Made by a program: the position numbers and the translations under genes. Of a stretch of 64,000 nt of DNA, positions 38,705 to 51,621 are shown piece by piece (the stretch's first letter is position 1; each line of letters starts with the position of its first letter). Origin of the DNA: Wuchereria bancrofti (Eukaryota > Nematoda > Chromadorea > Rhabditida > Onchocercidae); assembly GCA_005281725.1 (NCBI GenBank), contig SSBO01000003.1, positions 2,593,824 through 2,657,823 of the forward strand. The letters run 5' to 3'. Under the pieces are notes generated by a model. The model was given only the letters and a program-made list of their open reading frames with translations, ran no database searches and was not told where the DNA came from.

Positions 38705-41700
38705 AGTTAGTAAATTCAAACAAGCAATATCTCATTCCATACAACATCCATGTCATACTTCCTTTCACCTACATTAATTTAATAATTTGGATAAATATAT
38801 TTCGAAAAAAAGTAGCAAAGGAATGTTTTCGAGAAACTTCTTTTCCCATATTTAAATGAGAACTTCGTTGAATATTAAACAATTGTTCGTTGTCAATTAA
38901 CAAATTATTAAATAAAATTAAAAAGTATTACTCATTATTGTAGTTTAGGATGGAAAAAATATGGGAAATTCGTTCGAAATATTTAATCTTTGTGGTTGAT
39001 CGACTGATTGATTGATTAGTTGACTAAATGATTGATCGATTCCAAGATTGAAATTTCTTTATCTCTTTTCTTCACCGGTTTTCTTCTCGTAATCGTTTCT
39101 TCACTGTCAACTAACTTATTCAAAGTTAAAAATGATCTTTAATGTATCAAATAGTTAAAATTGCATAATTATCATATTCTATGAATCATTTTCTGGGTAC
39201 TAAATGAAAAGTTATTCTATTCTTCCATTTCAGGAAATTGAATTGGAAGGTTAAACAATTTTATGTGTCTTATCAAAAGTATATTCAATTACTAGTAATT
39301 ATCAGATTTCTCAATATAGCTACATACCAAGAAATGATTATCTGATCGAAATTCTAAACGGAATCACAATGACTCATATTCCTTTCATTTATCAATTCAT
39401 TAACTAAAGATAATTAATGATAATCTCTCATTAACCAACACCTAACATATCATTCTCGATGATCCATCTCTGTTCAGTGACATTTGCATCAATTTCAAAT
39501 TCATTGCATTCTCGTTAAGAAATTTTCACATAACTCTGTGAACCTGTAAGCAAGTTCCTCTCTGAATCGTATAGTACAAGTAATTCTTTATATTTTTACT
39601 TACTGAATTTCCGAATGTCATTGTAAATTTATGAAATAAATTTTATACGATCCTTTTGATCTGTACTTCCTACTTTCATTTTAAAAAAAAGAAAAAAACG
39701 GAAAATTGTTTTATTTGTACTTTCTATTTTATTAAAAATGAAAAAAAAAAAGTGCTTCCTATCAATTTCAACTGCTATTTATTTGCACATTTCATTTTGA
39801 ATCTTTTATCGTCTTATTGTTGTATTTCTCATTTTTTTCGGAAATATTTTTTTTGTTTTTTTTGCATCATTTTAGTCTTGTAGTTAAAATTACTACCACA
39901 GTCAATTTATTTCATACTTTATGTATTTATTCTTATTCTTTTAACATACAATAATTCGAAATGACGAAAAAAGAAAAAAAATTCCAAAAAACGATTAAAA
40001 AAAATCTTTCCATAGATGATATATTTCTTTTTATAGATAATTTTAAAAAATGCGGAAACATCCCATAAACAATAAATGAAAATAAAGAGAATATGATTAA
40101 AACTAAGAAAGCTAAAAAAAGATGAAATGCTACCATTTTTTCTCATAATGTGTCATCAAATTTTTAAAAAATTTTTTTCAACAGAATGAAGTTTTCCATC
40201 GTTCTAATTGCCGTTGCGCAAAAGTATCAAACCATATGCGCAAACTATATATATCTATCACATTCTTTTCGCAATTTTTGCTCTATTTCATTTTAACCAA
40301 ATGAAATTTTAAATACGGTCAAATGAAATCATAAATGCCTTTCCATAATTTTGGGTCAAATACCTCAAATGCAAATCATATTTGGTATTCATTGTGACAT
40401 TTCATTCTTTATAAAATTTTGACATGTTTCAAAAAAAAAAAAAAAAAAATCCATAAACGCTAAATTTGCAATAGCTAAATTTACATGGATAAATTGAGTG
40501 GACCAATTGTTGCAGTTTAATATCATTGTGACCATATGCGCCTGGTTGACATAACCTACACCTGTCATCTATGTATATGTAATGTGCTTCAATCAGAATA
40601 ATATACCACTTTTTAATTATTATTACCTATGGTATATGCTATTTTACCTATATTCTATTGCGCATCTGAATTATGATATTTGTAAAATACGGGCAGGTAA
40701 ATTGAAAATGCCCAGTTATGAATAAAGTGAAAGTTTATAGAAGCCATCGAGAAAATAAAGTGTAAAAGTTTGATTTGTAAATAGCGGATATCATCATCAT
40801 CGTCATCAAGATTTCAGGTATTAGATGATGGGGAGAATGAAAAATAATAGATATTTGATGCAATTAAAAATACAATCCAAATAGAGCGGAAAGCTTGATT
40901 CTTTAAAGGTTTGATTAATATTTAATTCTAAATTTAAATTCTATTAAAAATGTGAATTCATTTTCTGCTATAAATCATCTTTTTTTTTCGATTTTCTCTT
41001 TCTTTCTCTATTAAATTTTAAATCAAAATCAAAATTTCAAAAACCACAAACTGTAATATAATGAACAGAAAAATAAATACATGGAAAAGGTTAAGAATTG
41101 TAAAAATATTGAAACACAAAAAAAAAAAAATCTTTACTCTTTTTAATTTCCAGTCTTTAATTTTTTAGTGCAAGAGAAGTTATTGTAAGTATTGCTGGAT
41201 TTTGCTATAAACTTTGAATATTAATATACGTTTTAAGTTTATTATCATTGTTAATACTGTTATCGAAATTTCATTTTAAATTACTTACGAAATTATTATA
41301 TTATTTGTTTTTATTCCTACCATTCTACTACTTTTTATCACGCTTATCTCTTGTTACATTTTTTCAGCAACAATTACTTCTTTATTTGTTTATTTATTTA
41401 TTATTACTATTATTATCATTGTTATCATCACACTCTTATTGATTTGTTGGATTAATTGCAATCTTATTGGAAAGAGATGGCAGATGGTGAAAGAATAACC
41501 GTTGACATTGTTGATATTATGATAGAAATGATCTTTGAAGTTTTATATTATCATAAAGTATATTTGAATGAAATGCACACTGAAAATAGCAAAATTTTCA
41601 TTGATGCATTAACTAAAATTTTGCATCCAAATTGTTTATTTTCTCACTTTCCTTCTTTTTTTTCTTGAAAATATTTTGAAAATATTTTGTGTAGTTTTTC

Positions 41701-41721
41701 TTTCATTTTCTTCATAAACAA

Positions 41722-41723
<2 letters not shown>

Positions 41724-41755
<32 letters not shown>
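41724..41755 (+). repeat. (CA)n microsatellite
   Basis: About 16 uninterrupted CA dinucleotides. Confidence 0.92.
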
Positions 41756-41756
<1 letters not shown>

Positions 41757-42321
41757 ACAGACACAGACAGAACAACACGGGCACATATATACAAAAATTC
41801 GTGTCGTTGTTTATATAACTTCTACGACTGATTAAGAGATTTCGTAAAGGATTTGTAGATGCTATCGGGATTTATAATCCGAGATCTGAAATCTGTTGAA
41901 ATGCTTAAAAAAAAAGCTTTCATGGTTTTGCTTTATATTATTAAGCATGATTTAAAAAAAAATTCTATAATTTCACAAATGATAGATTTGAATTGAACAG
42001 CATGCTACCAGCTTATTAACAACACTATGCTTTTCCGGAAATATAGAATTGATTTTTTGAAATAGACCAAATTGATGGAAATTATCCTAAATGGTCATCA
42101 ATTATTTGTGAATATATTTGGAAATCTCTTTTTACTATTTTGTCATCCTTCTTGACAAATATAAAAATTGAACCTTCATTACTAATTTATCTTTACTCAA
42201 TATTTACGTGCTAACTGTAAATATGAAATTTGTTACTTTATTTTTTCAATTACTTCAAGTTATTTCATTTACTAATACCAAGCATTTATTTATATATCAA
42301 ATGAAATGCTAAGCTTTATGT

Positions 42322-42424
42322 GTTGTAACATTTCACATTTCATTTCCATTTCAATTTAGATGCTAATTTCCACTCTAATTTAGTTGTAACATTTCACATT
42401 TCATTTCCATTTTAATTTAGATGC
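42322..42424 (+). repeat. 42-bp direct repeat, two copies
   Basis: GTTGTAACATTTCACATTTC and the following 22 bases occur at 42322-42363 and again at 42383-42424 with a single mismatch, separated by 19 bp. Confidence 0.9.
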
Positions 42425-43116
42425 ATATTGGCACATAATAAATCCCTTATTTACTTCGAAGTTATTAACTTAAATTACCCGCAAAATTATTAATTTCCTT
42501 TCTAATTTCATATCCTTAAATGCTTGTTAAAAGCATTTTTTATTATACACTTTTTCCTTTGCTTCATTTCACTTTATGACAGCATTTTAATTAATAATTT
42601 TCTCCAATGATATCAAATTAATTGCTCCATATAAAATTGTTTTTGCTTCTCCTACTATTCTGTCATATATTTTTTCTTTTCTTTTTTTTTGATGAAAAAA
42701 ATGAAAATTACTGCAAACTTTTTCATCTTCCTATTTCATTTCAATAACTGTAAACCCTAAAGACTGGTCTTATTTCATTTTTATAATCAAACTTATTTTT
42801 TAATGTCAACAATGCCATCAGATCCTCTTGTCTAATCCAATAACATTGGTTAGTTAACTTTAATTAACATTGGAAATTACATACATATATTTACATGCAT
42901 TCATATTATATGAAGTAATTTCAGTTTAAATTTGAATTAAACAATATAAATTAATTTGAATTGATTTATTAACGTTTGTTTCTCTCAGTTTATTACTGTA
43001 ATTGTTATGATAAGCATATCCATTAGCTGTTTATTATGCTTGAAAGGATAATTTATTTTTCTGATTTATTAGAATACTTCTATATTATAACAGAAAGGAT
43101 AATTTTTTCAACTTAC

Positions 43117-43571
43117 TAAAGTACTTTTATACATATCAATGCCAAAATAATCTGTTTCTTATCAGTGTTACTGCAACAATTATTACTCAATTATAGTAAT
43201 ATTTATTTTTGATTTATTCGATTGTTGCTTATGTTGTTTTTGTTGTTTACTTCATTTTTAATTTTTTAAATCACTTCTTGAATTGTTTTGAATTTGCAGT
43301 TAATTAGTTATATATATATATATATATAAATTAAAATTCAAGAACATCATTAGAACTAAATCATCCATTCAGTTCAATTCCTCATATTTATTGCTGTTAG
43401 TAGATAAAACGATCAACAGAAACATCCAGAATAATCCATCAGTTTCTATCCAAATACATCATTATTAGTTATTATTAGAAAGTTGAAAGGTCATCATCGT
43501 GTTTCACATGATAATTTGAGCTATACGATAAATAAACCACCTGGTGTTAGGTATGCTAGGCAATGTGAGTT
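43117..43571 (-). CDS. Two candidate N-terminal exons of a membrane protein
   Basis: Minus-strand segments 43508-43571 and 43117-43170 are flanked by AG and GT signals (the latter exon by TTGTTGCAG and GTAAGT). They join in phase to (E)LTLPSIPNTRWFIYRIAQ, then IIINTDKKQIILALICIKVL. The hydrophobic, Lys-flanked character fits a transmembrane receptor, and strand and position fit the receptor-like gene at 34.3-37.0 kb. The connecting exons were not found, so membership is inference. The 43.5-kb stretch is also open on the plus strand. Confidence 0.3.
43311..43328 (+). repeat. (TA)n microsatellite
   Basis: Nine TA dinucleotides. Confidence 0.85.
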
Positions 43572-44696
43572 CTTAAAATGACACCTAATGGTAACATTCG
43601 AACAATTTTTAATTTTTTCCAAATAATTAACTGCAACTAATACCACCATTTATGGTATATATATGTGTTAGGAATTAATAAATTTTATTGAACTGTAACC
43701 AATATTTTTATATTATTCAATAAAATTCCATCTTTTTAGCCTTTATTGCCTCATAGATCTATAATTGCTGCTAAGGATTGCTTTTTCCTGTTTCTCCTTT
43801 TTATTCATATTTCTTACTTCATTTTAAAAATTCATTTTAATCAAATCTATTTTTTTTTTGAATATTATTAGAAATAGAATATTTATTAAATGTTGAGTAT
43901 TACAGAGTTGAAAAAATTTATATTTGAAACATAAAAGTAAAATTAGAAAGAGGAATAGGTTTATGCTTTCAACACTAGCAATAAATGTAATTCATCGTTC
44001 CTATTTTTCCTGTTTAGGCTAGCAATTCTGCATCTACAATTAAGTATATAAGTTTTAAATTAAAACATCAACGATTAGTAATCTGTCATAATCAATAACC
44101 AATTACAAGTTTGGAAATTAAAAGAAAAGTAAGAGAAAAAAGTACGAAGAGCAGAAGTTTATATTTGTGCTTACCTTATATTGGATATTCATTAAATTTC
44201 ATCTAAATTTAATGAATAAATGACGTAAGTCAACAGATATCAAAATTATCTGTCACTGTTGTTTAATGAATAACTTAAAAAATGGATAAATTAAAATTTA
44301 TTTTAAATATTTGACGAAAACTAACGATTAATTAATTGATTAATTATTATTCTTCAAAAATCTGATTATTTCTTAACTCTTAATTATTGCATTCAATTTT
44401 TTATGCTTTTCTAATTTCTTAAAATGCATTTATCAATTTTATCAATGGTATTCTTAATGTGTTTATTTATGAAAGATTTTGGAAGTAACAGCCATTATCA
44501 TTTTTAATATTTGTCAATGATCATATTGTTTTTTCTGTATTCCTTTCTAATTTCCTGATATATTAAAATTTCAATAAAACGAAGAAAAAATCGATATTTC
44601 ATATTCTTAAATATTAGGAAAAGGCAAGTTATTATTTTCATTTATTTATTTATAATATTCTTTATTTTTATATTTATTTATTTTTATTTTTTTCAG
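43572..44696. other. Interval upstream of the solute transporter gene
   Basis: Nothing recognisable; AT-rich with T-runs. It should contain the promoter and outron of the transporter gene, whose SL acceptor (TTTTTTTCAG) ends at 44696, six bases before the start codon. Confidence 0.5.
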
Positions 44697-44702
44697 TAGG
44701 AA

Positions 44703-47536
44703 ATGTTCCATACCGTTGTAAAACTTGTAGCTGATTCATTGCTAAATTGTACAGATGGGCCAACCGGAATAGTAAGTGCTCGAGTTTACTTATCCAGTAT
44801 GTTTTCTTTTTTTTTTTTTAAAAAAAAAGATGTTCAATTGCTGTATTAAATTTTTTTTTTTGTTGTTTTCTCAAACTTTAAATACTAAACAAATTTGAAA
44901 ATGTTGTTTCGTTTTTTCCTTAAAAATTTTTAAATTCATCACTTCGTTTTTTTTTTTTTAATTTCTATTTCTTACATATTCAAATGTTTAATACTCCATG
45001 CACTTTCATTTTTATCAAAACAATGTAAGCATATATCATTTGAACTTATCAGTTATCACATACGATTTCTCTACTCGAAATTATCATCCTATCATTTATG
45101 CCAATATCACTCTATTGTCCATATTTTGGAATGTGTGTGAAATATTAATTTACAGGAATTGAAGTGACATTTATTGTGACCTTAGTGGGGTCAACTATTA
45201 TTTCGTTGGCTACTGCATGCCTTGGTGTTCTGCATATTATTTATATATCATTTTATGTTACACAACGATATCGACGAGCATTTATCGTCTATTTAGCTGG
45301 TACTGCACCGGTGAGTACAGTACTATGAGATAATTTAATATAGAGTGAATAGTTTATTCATTTCTATTACCCGACATTGTTACCCAGGCAAAAGGTAGGT
45401 TAAATTTTGAACAAAAATTAACAGAAATTGGCACTGTTATAAACATCAAATTAATAGTTATCGAGAATGGTTGAAAGTAATACTTACCAAATTTATCTGA
45501 AATCGGGAAGGTTATTCCTTTAGTTTGACTTGTAATTGGGTAAATCTTGGGTAGAGGAAGTGGCAAAATATTTGTGATAGAACTGTATCACAGAAAAATA
45601 TTTAAGATTAGGAATAATTGAAAAGTCATTAAATTTACTCAAAACTTAATCTATCTTTTGAGAATAATTTATATGTGAGTAACTTCAGGCAGCGTTGTAT
45701 AATCATAATTGAAAGTACTTATTTATTTCAAAATTGACATTTGTATTTTTTTTAGTTTGTGTCAACTCTTTCTTTGGTGGCAATGTATATGCCACGGGTA
45801 TGGTTCCTTTCCCATCTTCTTGGCTTCTTGTAAGTTTCATTTCAACTCAAATTTTAAATCTTATATCAATAAAGCTTTTTAAATAATAAAAAATAAAAAT
45901 TCTTCATTTCTGTAATATCAAATTTTGATAAAATTAGAGAAGTAAACGATCTTTAGTTTCAGAGGAAGCTATTTCAGTTACTACCTTAAATTTTAAAACA
46001 TTTTTCATTTCGTTAAAAATACGAACATCTTTGCCATTGTTGGATTAAATAAAATGATTTCTCATTCAATAATTTATTCTTTTATTTGCTAAAAAATTAT
46101 GCAAAAAAAAGTGGCGGTCCTTTTTTTGCGCGAAATAGAAGTTCTACAAAATTTTACTTATTTCATAATGACTTAACATTCTGTTATCAGTTTCTTAATT
46201 TTTAATCTATCGTTGTTAAATTGCTTCAATTTTCAGATAATTTTCAAGATTTCATAATTTTCATTTTTGTCATTTATAGATATTTTTCAATAGCATTATG
46301 GGTGATTATTTGCCTTCTAATGAATATTTTCGAAGGGCGACAAAAAATGGTGAGAAAAATGAAAAGTGGTTGTTCGCGGATTAGCGTACAAACACCGCCA
46401 TTCTGCTGTGTCTTTCCATGTCTTCCGAAACTTGAACTTGATCAGTAAGACATTCTTTAATTAAAATTAATTTTCAATTAAATGATTTTTGTAAATATAA
46501 AATAATTTTAAGTATATGTGAGATATTAAATTGTTTATGCCAATAGATAAATAATTTTATTCATAAGTTTATTACTATTATAGAGGTCGGATACGATTCT
46601 GCGAAATGATGGTCTTTCAAACTCCGTGTATCAGACTTATATTTACAATTTTAAGCTTAATACTTTATTTTGAATATCAAGATGGTGCTATCATGTAAGT
46701 AATCTTAATTAAACTTCACTTCAAATATATTAATTTTATTTTTTTAAATTATTTTAGATAGATCCATACTTTTAGAAGTTTTTCATTGCAATGTTCAAAT
46801 GCTGCTTACTTTTGTAGTTAACACATTAAATCTGAACTTATCAAACGCTTTTATGCGATTTTTTTTCTACTAACTTTTAAAAAGGTTTTAGTTTTGGTCT
46901 AAATTATTTTTCTGAATTATAAGTCTTGAAATGCGTTATGATTACGGAAGTTAACATTTAATCGGAATTCTCCTCCTGGACAATTTGTCATTTTATATCT
47001 TCCAGTCACTCTACGACCAACTAATCAATTACGCTCTTTCAGAGCGCTAAAAATACTTGATTTCATATCACTTCCATCCTTATTGATCGGTATATATGGT
47101 ACACATATACTTGTAACAACTGTTTCAAATTTGGTAAGTAACTGAATTACTTTGATTTGCTGAACAATTAAAATAGTCTGATTACTTTAAATAAGGAATA
47201 AAATCATTTAGGATAGTGTTGTAATCAGTTTAGCCTACCATTTTTTCTGTTAAATAGTAAAATGATAACTGTTGAAATTATTAATGAAAAAGCAAAAATC
47301 AATAATATATTTTTTTCTACATTGTATTCATACATGTAAACATATCAACGCAACTGCTTATAGAATTGAAATTTTAGGATGAATTGATTCTATATCGTTA
47401 TATTGTTGTTTTCCGTCTGCTCGACTTCTATTTTATGTTTTATGGCATACAACAGCCTGTTTTTGATTTTTTGGCTCGATCTGGTGTATTTGGCTGTGGC
47501 ACTGTGTTACCTTCGCTTGAAACAGCCTTTTGTTAG
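44703..47536 (+). CDS. Organic solute transporter alpha-like protein (SLC51A/TMEM184 family)
   Basis: Seven exons, 44703-44796, 45156-45310, 45756-45829, 46280-46444, 46584-46694, 47043-47133 and 47378-47536, join in phase to 282 residues. The N-terminus is short with an NCT glycosylation sequon. About six to seven hydrophobic spans follow. Family marks are STLSLVAMYMPR (about 85-96), the EGRQKMV loop (126-132), the Cys cluster PFCCVFPCLP (148-157) and a mid-protein FCEMMVFQTPCIRLIF. OST-alpha with OST-beta exports bile acids and steroids in vertebrates; nematode relatives are less understood, so the substrate is unknown. Exon 1 uses the second donor (GTATGT); the nearer GTAAGT at 44772 would break the frame. 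A polyadenylation AATAAA is at 47592-47597. It is somewhat shorter than vertebrate OST-alpha (about 340) and lacks a long cytosolic tail. Confidence 0.82.
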
Positions 47537-48026
47537 TGGTTTAACTTAATTTGTATGAGAAAAATATGAATTAATTATAAAAGACAGAAGAAATAAATCG
47601 GCTTACTATTCCTATTATCACTAGTTTGGCTTACTATTCCTATTATCAGTAGTTTGATTACAAACAAAATGATTTGACGACAGGTATACTGTATGGGTAA
47701 TTTAGACAGTAGTTTGCATGCAAGTTTATAAGATTCGATCCATCATCGAACATTCAGATCAACTGCATATTATTCAGTAATACATGAGACTTACCTTTTC
47801 CAATTATTACTTTTTGTTTTGCTTGCTTTATTAGTACAATCACAAATGAGTGATAGATTTTAGTCGAAATCAATTTAAAAACTACGTAAAAAATGAGGAC
47901 GAATTTGTTTTTTAAGACTTAAAAAGACAAATTTTTGTAAAGGATAATTTCAAGTTTAATAAAATCCATTACGTATCAAAATTTGCATTGAAAAATTTCT
48001 AATGCTGCAGTCTTTTCCTTTTCTTT
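47537..48026. other. Convergent intergenic stretch with a 28-bp tandem repeat
   Basis: Contains the transporter 3' UTR and, at 47600-47655, two adjacent 28-bp copies of GGCTTACTATTCCTATTATC followed by ASTAGTTT, one mismatch apart. No gene seen. Confidence 0.7.
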
Positions 48027-51000
48027 TCATATAAATTTAAATGTTGAAATTTTAAAGTATCTAATAAATTTTCTTGCAGTCTGGAAGAATTTCATAGTTG
48101 TTATTGAATCATTTTTCGTTTCGCTTATTTCTACCATATTATTAAAACCATCGCGAAGTGCATTCTTTGACAAATATCCTTCCAGTCGAAGTGTCGCATC
48201 ATCAGTGGTCACTTGTGAATATAGCACATAGCATCGCTTGCTCCGACTAACCAGTGATAACTTTTTTTCACCTTAAGGGAAAGATTAAAATGATATCTGA
48301 TACAATTCGCTTTAATTTCAATTTCATTGTCATTTTCCAGTTTCTTTTGGAAAATTCTAGAAAATGCGAAACAAGCAATTTTATCAAAAAGAAATTCTGC
48401 GATAATTTTTGGTATTTTTTGAATTCGAGATTTATGTTATTTTCAGATATTTCATCCCTTTTCAAGTAAACAGCATATTTAAAATATAAGATTTTTATCT
48501 TTTTCTTTTCATTTCGAGAGAGTTAAAATTGAAATCGAATATTATTTCTGAAGAAAATTTTAGTGTGAAAGAAATTTTTCTCTGACAAACCTTGCATCAG
48601 CTAGAATTTTAACTGCTTATTCCTTGTTGGTTCGTTCTTTAATTGCTGTAATATAATTAGCATAGAATGAAGTTTCCTTGTTACTTTTACTTCCGCCTAT
48701 TATGAAAATTAAAAATTTGTTCAACGTATTATTTTTACACCTAAGCATTGCCGCTGTTGTCAAGGAAACTTCCTGAATTGAAAGAACTGAAATTGAATGT
48801 ATTATTAGAACTGCAACTGAACTGAGTGAAGTTTAATTTATATAAAAATAGTTAATTCCTTCAGTCAAACTAGAATTTTCTGGAATTTGCTCAGGATTTT
48901 GCATTGTACTTTTTCCAATCTTACATAGTATCAATTTCATAAATTCTTGTGAAAATCCAGAAAAGAAAATTAAGAATACCAAAAAAATAAAAAAAGCTAT
49001 ATACGATTTGGAAAACAAGCTGAATTTGTACGGGCTAATTTAGGTTAGGTAAGAATTCCTATTTGTTTATTCTTTGGCATTTGATGTTACGTGTAGATAA
49101 ATAGATACATATATATATATATGTAAATAATAATGTATGGTATTTATTATTATTATTATGATTAATATTACATTATTATTAATTACTATTATGATTATTT
49201 CATTGAAGTTAAAACTCCTTATCTTTCAGAAAAGTTTCAGTTAAATTAAAAAAAGTTGGGTGAAATTTTTCTATTTGTACTATTTCTGAACCCTAAACTT
49301 TTGAAGTAAAAAAACTCCTCACAACGTCACTTATTTTGCAATTTAACTGCTAGTAGCAAATGTATGAACTTTAGAAGGAAATACAAAGAAACAAAAAAGG
49401 ATGAAATATTAATTTATTTTGAATTACTTTTTATTAGGTATTATTATACTGGAAAATAATTAATAATAATGTATAACATTTTCTTTGATCATATGATTTT
49501 TTATTTCTTAATCAGTAGGATGATAGAATATTTCTTGCATTTTTAGTACAATTAAGAGTTATAACAATTAATGACAGTTTAGTAATTTATTCATAATTAA
49601 CTTTCCTTTTTTAACTATCTATTATCCTAGTGTAATTAATGAGTAATTTAGAATAATTAGTTGTTTTTGTTAAGGCAACAAGTCAAGAAAATTTTTTGGT
49701 TGAAACTGAACAGAATTACTAAGTGTTAATTTTTACATTTCAATTTAGTCATTGAATTCGTCAATAATTTCCATTTGTTTATTTATCATAATATTTGGTT
49801 CAGTGCTGAAAGCTCATATGCTAATATTACTTTAATTTTGTGCAAATGTTAGTTCTTCCTAAAAGGAGAATTAAAAAATAGAAATTCAAGAAAGAAAAGC
49901 TCAAGAAAAAAAAATGAGAAGTTGGTCTAATTGCTTACTGCATAAAAGATAGTTAGCACTTACAGTGCAATGTTATTTTTCCTTTCATCATTCTTTTTCT
50001 GTGATAACTAATTTTCATTAGCATCATTAACTTCACGAAACATCAGTTGGATTTCATAAATCTCATGTTTTTATTTGAATATAATTTCAATTGTAGCAAT
50101 TTAATTTAAAACGAATATTAAAGTGAAATTATTCAGAAGTAACGCGTATAATATAAATGAAATTATTTCATTATCCAGAAAAAAATAATACCTGAAATAA
50201 GCAGGAAGTGACTAATACTACTTAAAATTCAATAATAAATAGTTTAAATTTATAAAAATTGAGCATAACAATCATCGAAATCGGAAAAGATATAGGTGGA
50301 ACAAATTTTTGATTTTTTCAGAATATTAATAACAAAAAATCCCGTTTAAATAATCTATCTAACCTTCCTATGATTTTATTTAATACTGTTTTTTTTTTTT
50401 GGGATGCGAATGAAAATAATTTGCAAACATTGCCTAAGAATCTTAGATTCATTTAGTGGCGTAAACGTTGAGATAAAAAATAAGAATAAAGGTTTAAAGC
50501 TGCATAGCAATTCATAAACACTGAAAGCAGGGCAAAATCCAATGGGAATTAGCAAGTGGATTCATAAATTTAAAAATTATCAGTTTATTTTGATTTGATG
50601 TGCCACTATTTCAGACGTAAATGAAATATACCTAAAATTGTTGATGGTTCTTTCTCTTTCTGTTCTGATCTTATCATTTGAGATCGGTGTTGAATTTATG
50701 ATATCAAAAATACTACAATCACCAAGTACCACTCATTCATCCCTTTAAAAAAAATGTTCTGCAAACCGGAAAAATAAAAATGTGAACTTCTGCTATAAAT
50801 CGGAAAAAGTCGGTGCTGACTGAAAGTTGTTTAATTAAAAGATAAGCAAAATTACACTTTTGTTAAGCAACAAATTCAAAGTTTTTATTTGCAAATTTCA
50901 TGATCATTCGATTATTTTTAATTCAAAAAACATTGAATTCCATTTGCACATACGATAGAACAAAGTTACAAAAAAACACGTTGAATTTATTTTTTAACAA

Positions 51001-51548
51001 AAGGCATTGTCTTCAGGGCTTTGTGCGATTCAATAGATCAAATTATTCTTCCAAATGCAAAAATATCTTTGCGAATTCATTCACAAAAGCAATTCTATGC
51101 CAAAAGCATGAAGAAAATAACGCCTCTTCCAGGATGATTTGGTTAATTTTTAAAAGAAAAGAGTTAATTTTTAGACCAATTGTGATTAACTATTTCTGAT
51201 TGTGTTAAAAGCTGCTTGTTAATATTATTTCTCATCTGAAAAAAAGTCTAGCAAAAAAAAAAAGTCTAGTCAATTAACCTAGGAATTTCTTACGATGATG
51301 AAACATTAGAACTGCTAGGACATCCTATGATTGTTTTATTAACATACCTTCAGTGAAATGGTTTTTATAAGTTTATTTTTGCATGCCTTCTATTCATTTT
51401 ATTTACACATTGTAAAAACAAATTTAGTATTTCTTTCTTACTGCTCTGTTTCCTTGCGAAACAAAGTAGTTTTCCTTTCTTGATAGTTCAGATCGTTGAC
51501 TTCTTTGCCTTCGATACTGGTAGATTCTCGAATCTGTACTGGTTCCAT
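48027..51548 (-). CDS. Tentative three-exon gene of unknown function
   Basis: Minus-strand exons 51442-51548, 49964-49998 and 48027-48271 join in phase to 128 residues. The first encodes MEPVQIRESTSIEGKEVNDL followed by NYQERKTTLFRKETEQ and ends at a GTAAGA donor. The second is flanked by TTATCACAG and GTAAGTG. The third starts after CCCTTAAG and encodes EKKLSLVSRSKRCYVLYSQ, then LRLEGYLSKNALRDGF, to a stop. No family is recognised. The first exon has the best coding character and an ideal acceptor (TTACACAG) one base before its ATG; the joins to exons 2 and 3 rest on phase and splice signals alone. An exact SL1 sequence lies just upstream (separate entry). A 99-codon plus-strand frame at 50900-51199 lies in its first intron and may be chance. 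Confidence 0.35.
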
Positions 51549-51599
51549 TCTGTGTAAGTGTACTGTGGGAGTCTTCGTGAAATATTTTATTATTCAAAC

Positions 51600-51621
51600 C
51601 TCAAACTTGGGTAATTAAACC
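51600..51621 (-). other. Exact 22-nt SL1 spliced-leader sequence in genomic DNA
   Basis: On the minus strand all 22 bases of the nematode SL1 leader are present (GGTTTAATTA … AAGTTTGAG). They are followed immediately by GTTTGA, so the GAG|GT exon boundary is kept. The rest does not match an SL RNA gene: the canonical GTAAAC continuation and an Sm-binding site are absent in the next 60 bases. Instead, 50 nt further comes TTACACAG, then A and a start codon at 51548. The sequence is therefore either a relic of an SL-bearing cDNA or SL RNA inserted here, or a cis-encoded leader exon. Confidence 0.92.

Larger units (their letters stand above)
37007..43116. other. Simple-repeat-rich interval, perhaps a long intron
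   Basis: If the candidate exons near 43.1-43.6 kb belong to the receptor-like gene, this is intronic. No exon was secured inside it. A plus-strand frame at 41477-41668 (MADGERITVDIVDIMIEMIF…, 63 codons to the stop) has coding-like composition but no recognisable family and no splice partner. CT/GA and CA microsatellites are listed separately. Confidence 0.45.

Noticed and set aside
41477..41668. REV7/HORMA-like N-terminus
   Set aside because: IEMIFEVLYYHKVY recalls REV7, but spacing is four residues short and the rest does not align.
43440..43570. Plus-strand exon reading KLKGHHRVSHDNLSYTINK
   Set aside because: It has an acceptable donor, but its only downstream joining frame overlaps the transporter's first exon and stops at once; the opposite-strand reading joins better with neighbours.
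44703..44771. Transporter exon 1 ending at the nearer GTAAGT donor
   Set aside because: That junction puts the next exon out of frame with an immediate stop; the GTATGT donor 25 nt later restores phase.
45354..45566. 70-codon minus-strand frame
   Set aside because: Lies across an intron boundary of the well-supported transporter gene and has no splice or family support.
51600..51621. Functional SL RNA gene
   Set aside because: Only the 22-nt leader matches; the usual intron start and an Sm-binding site were not found downstream.
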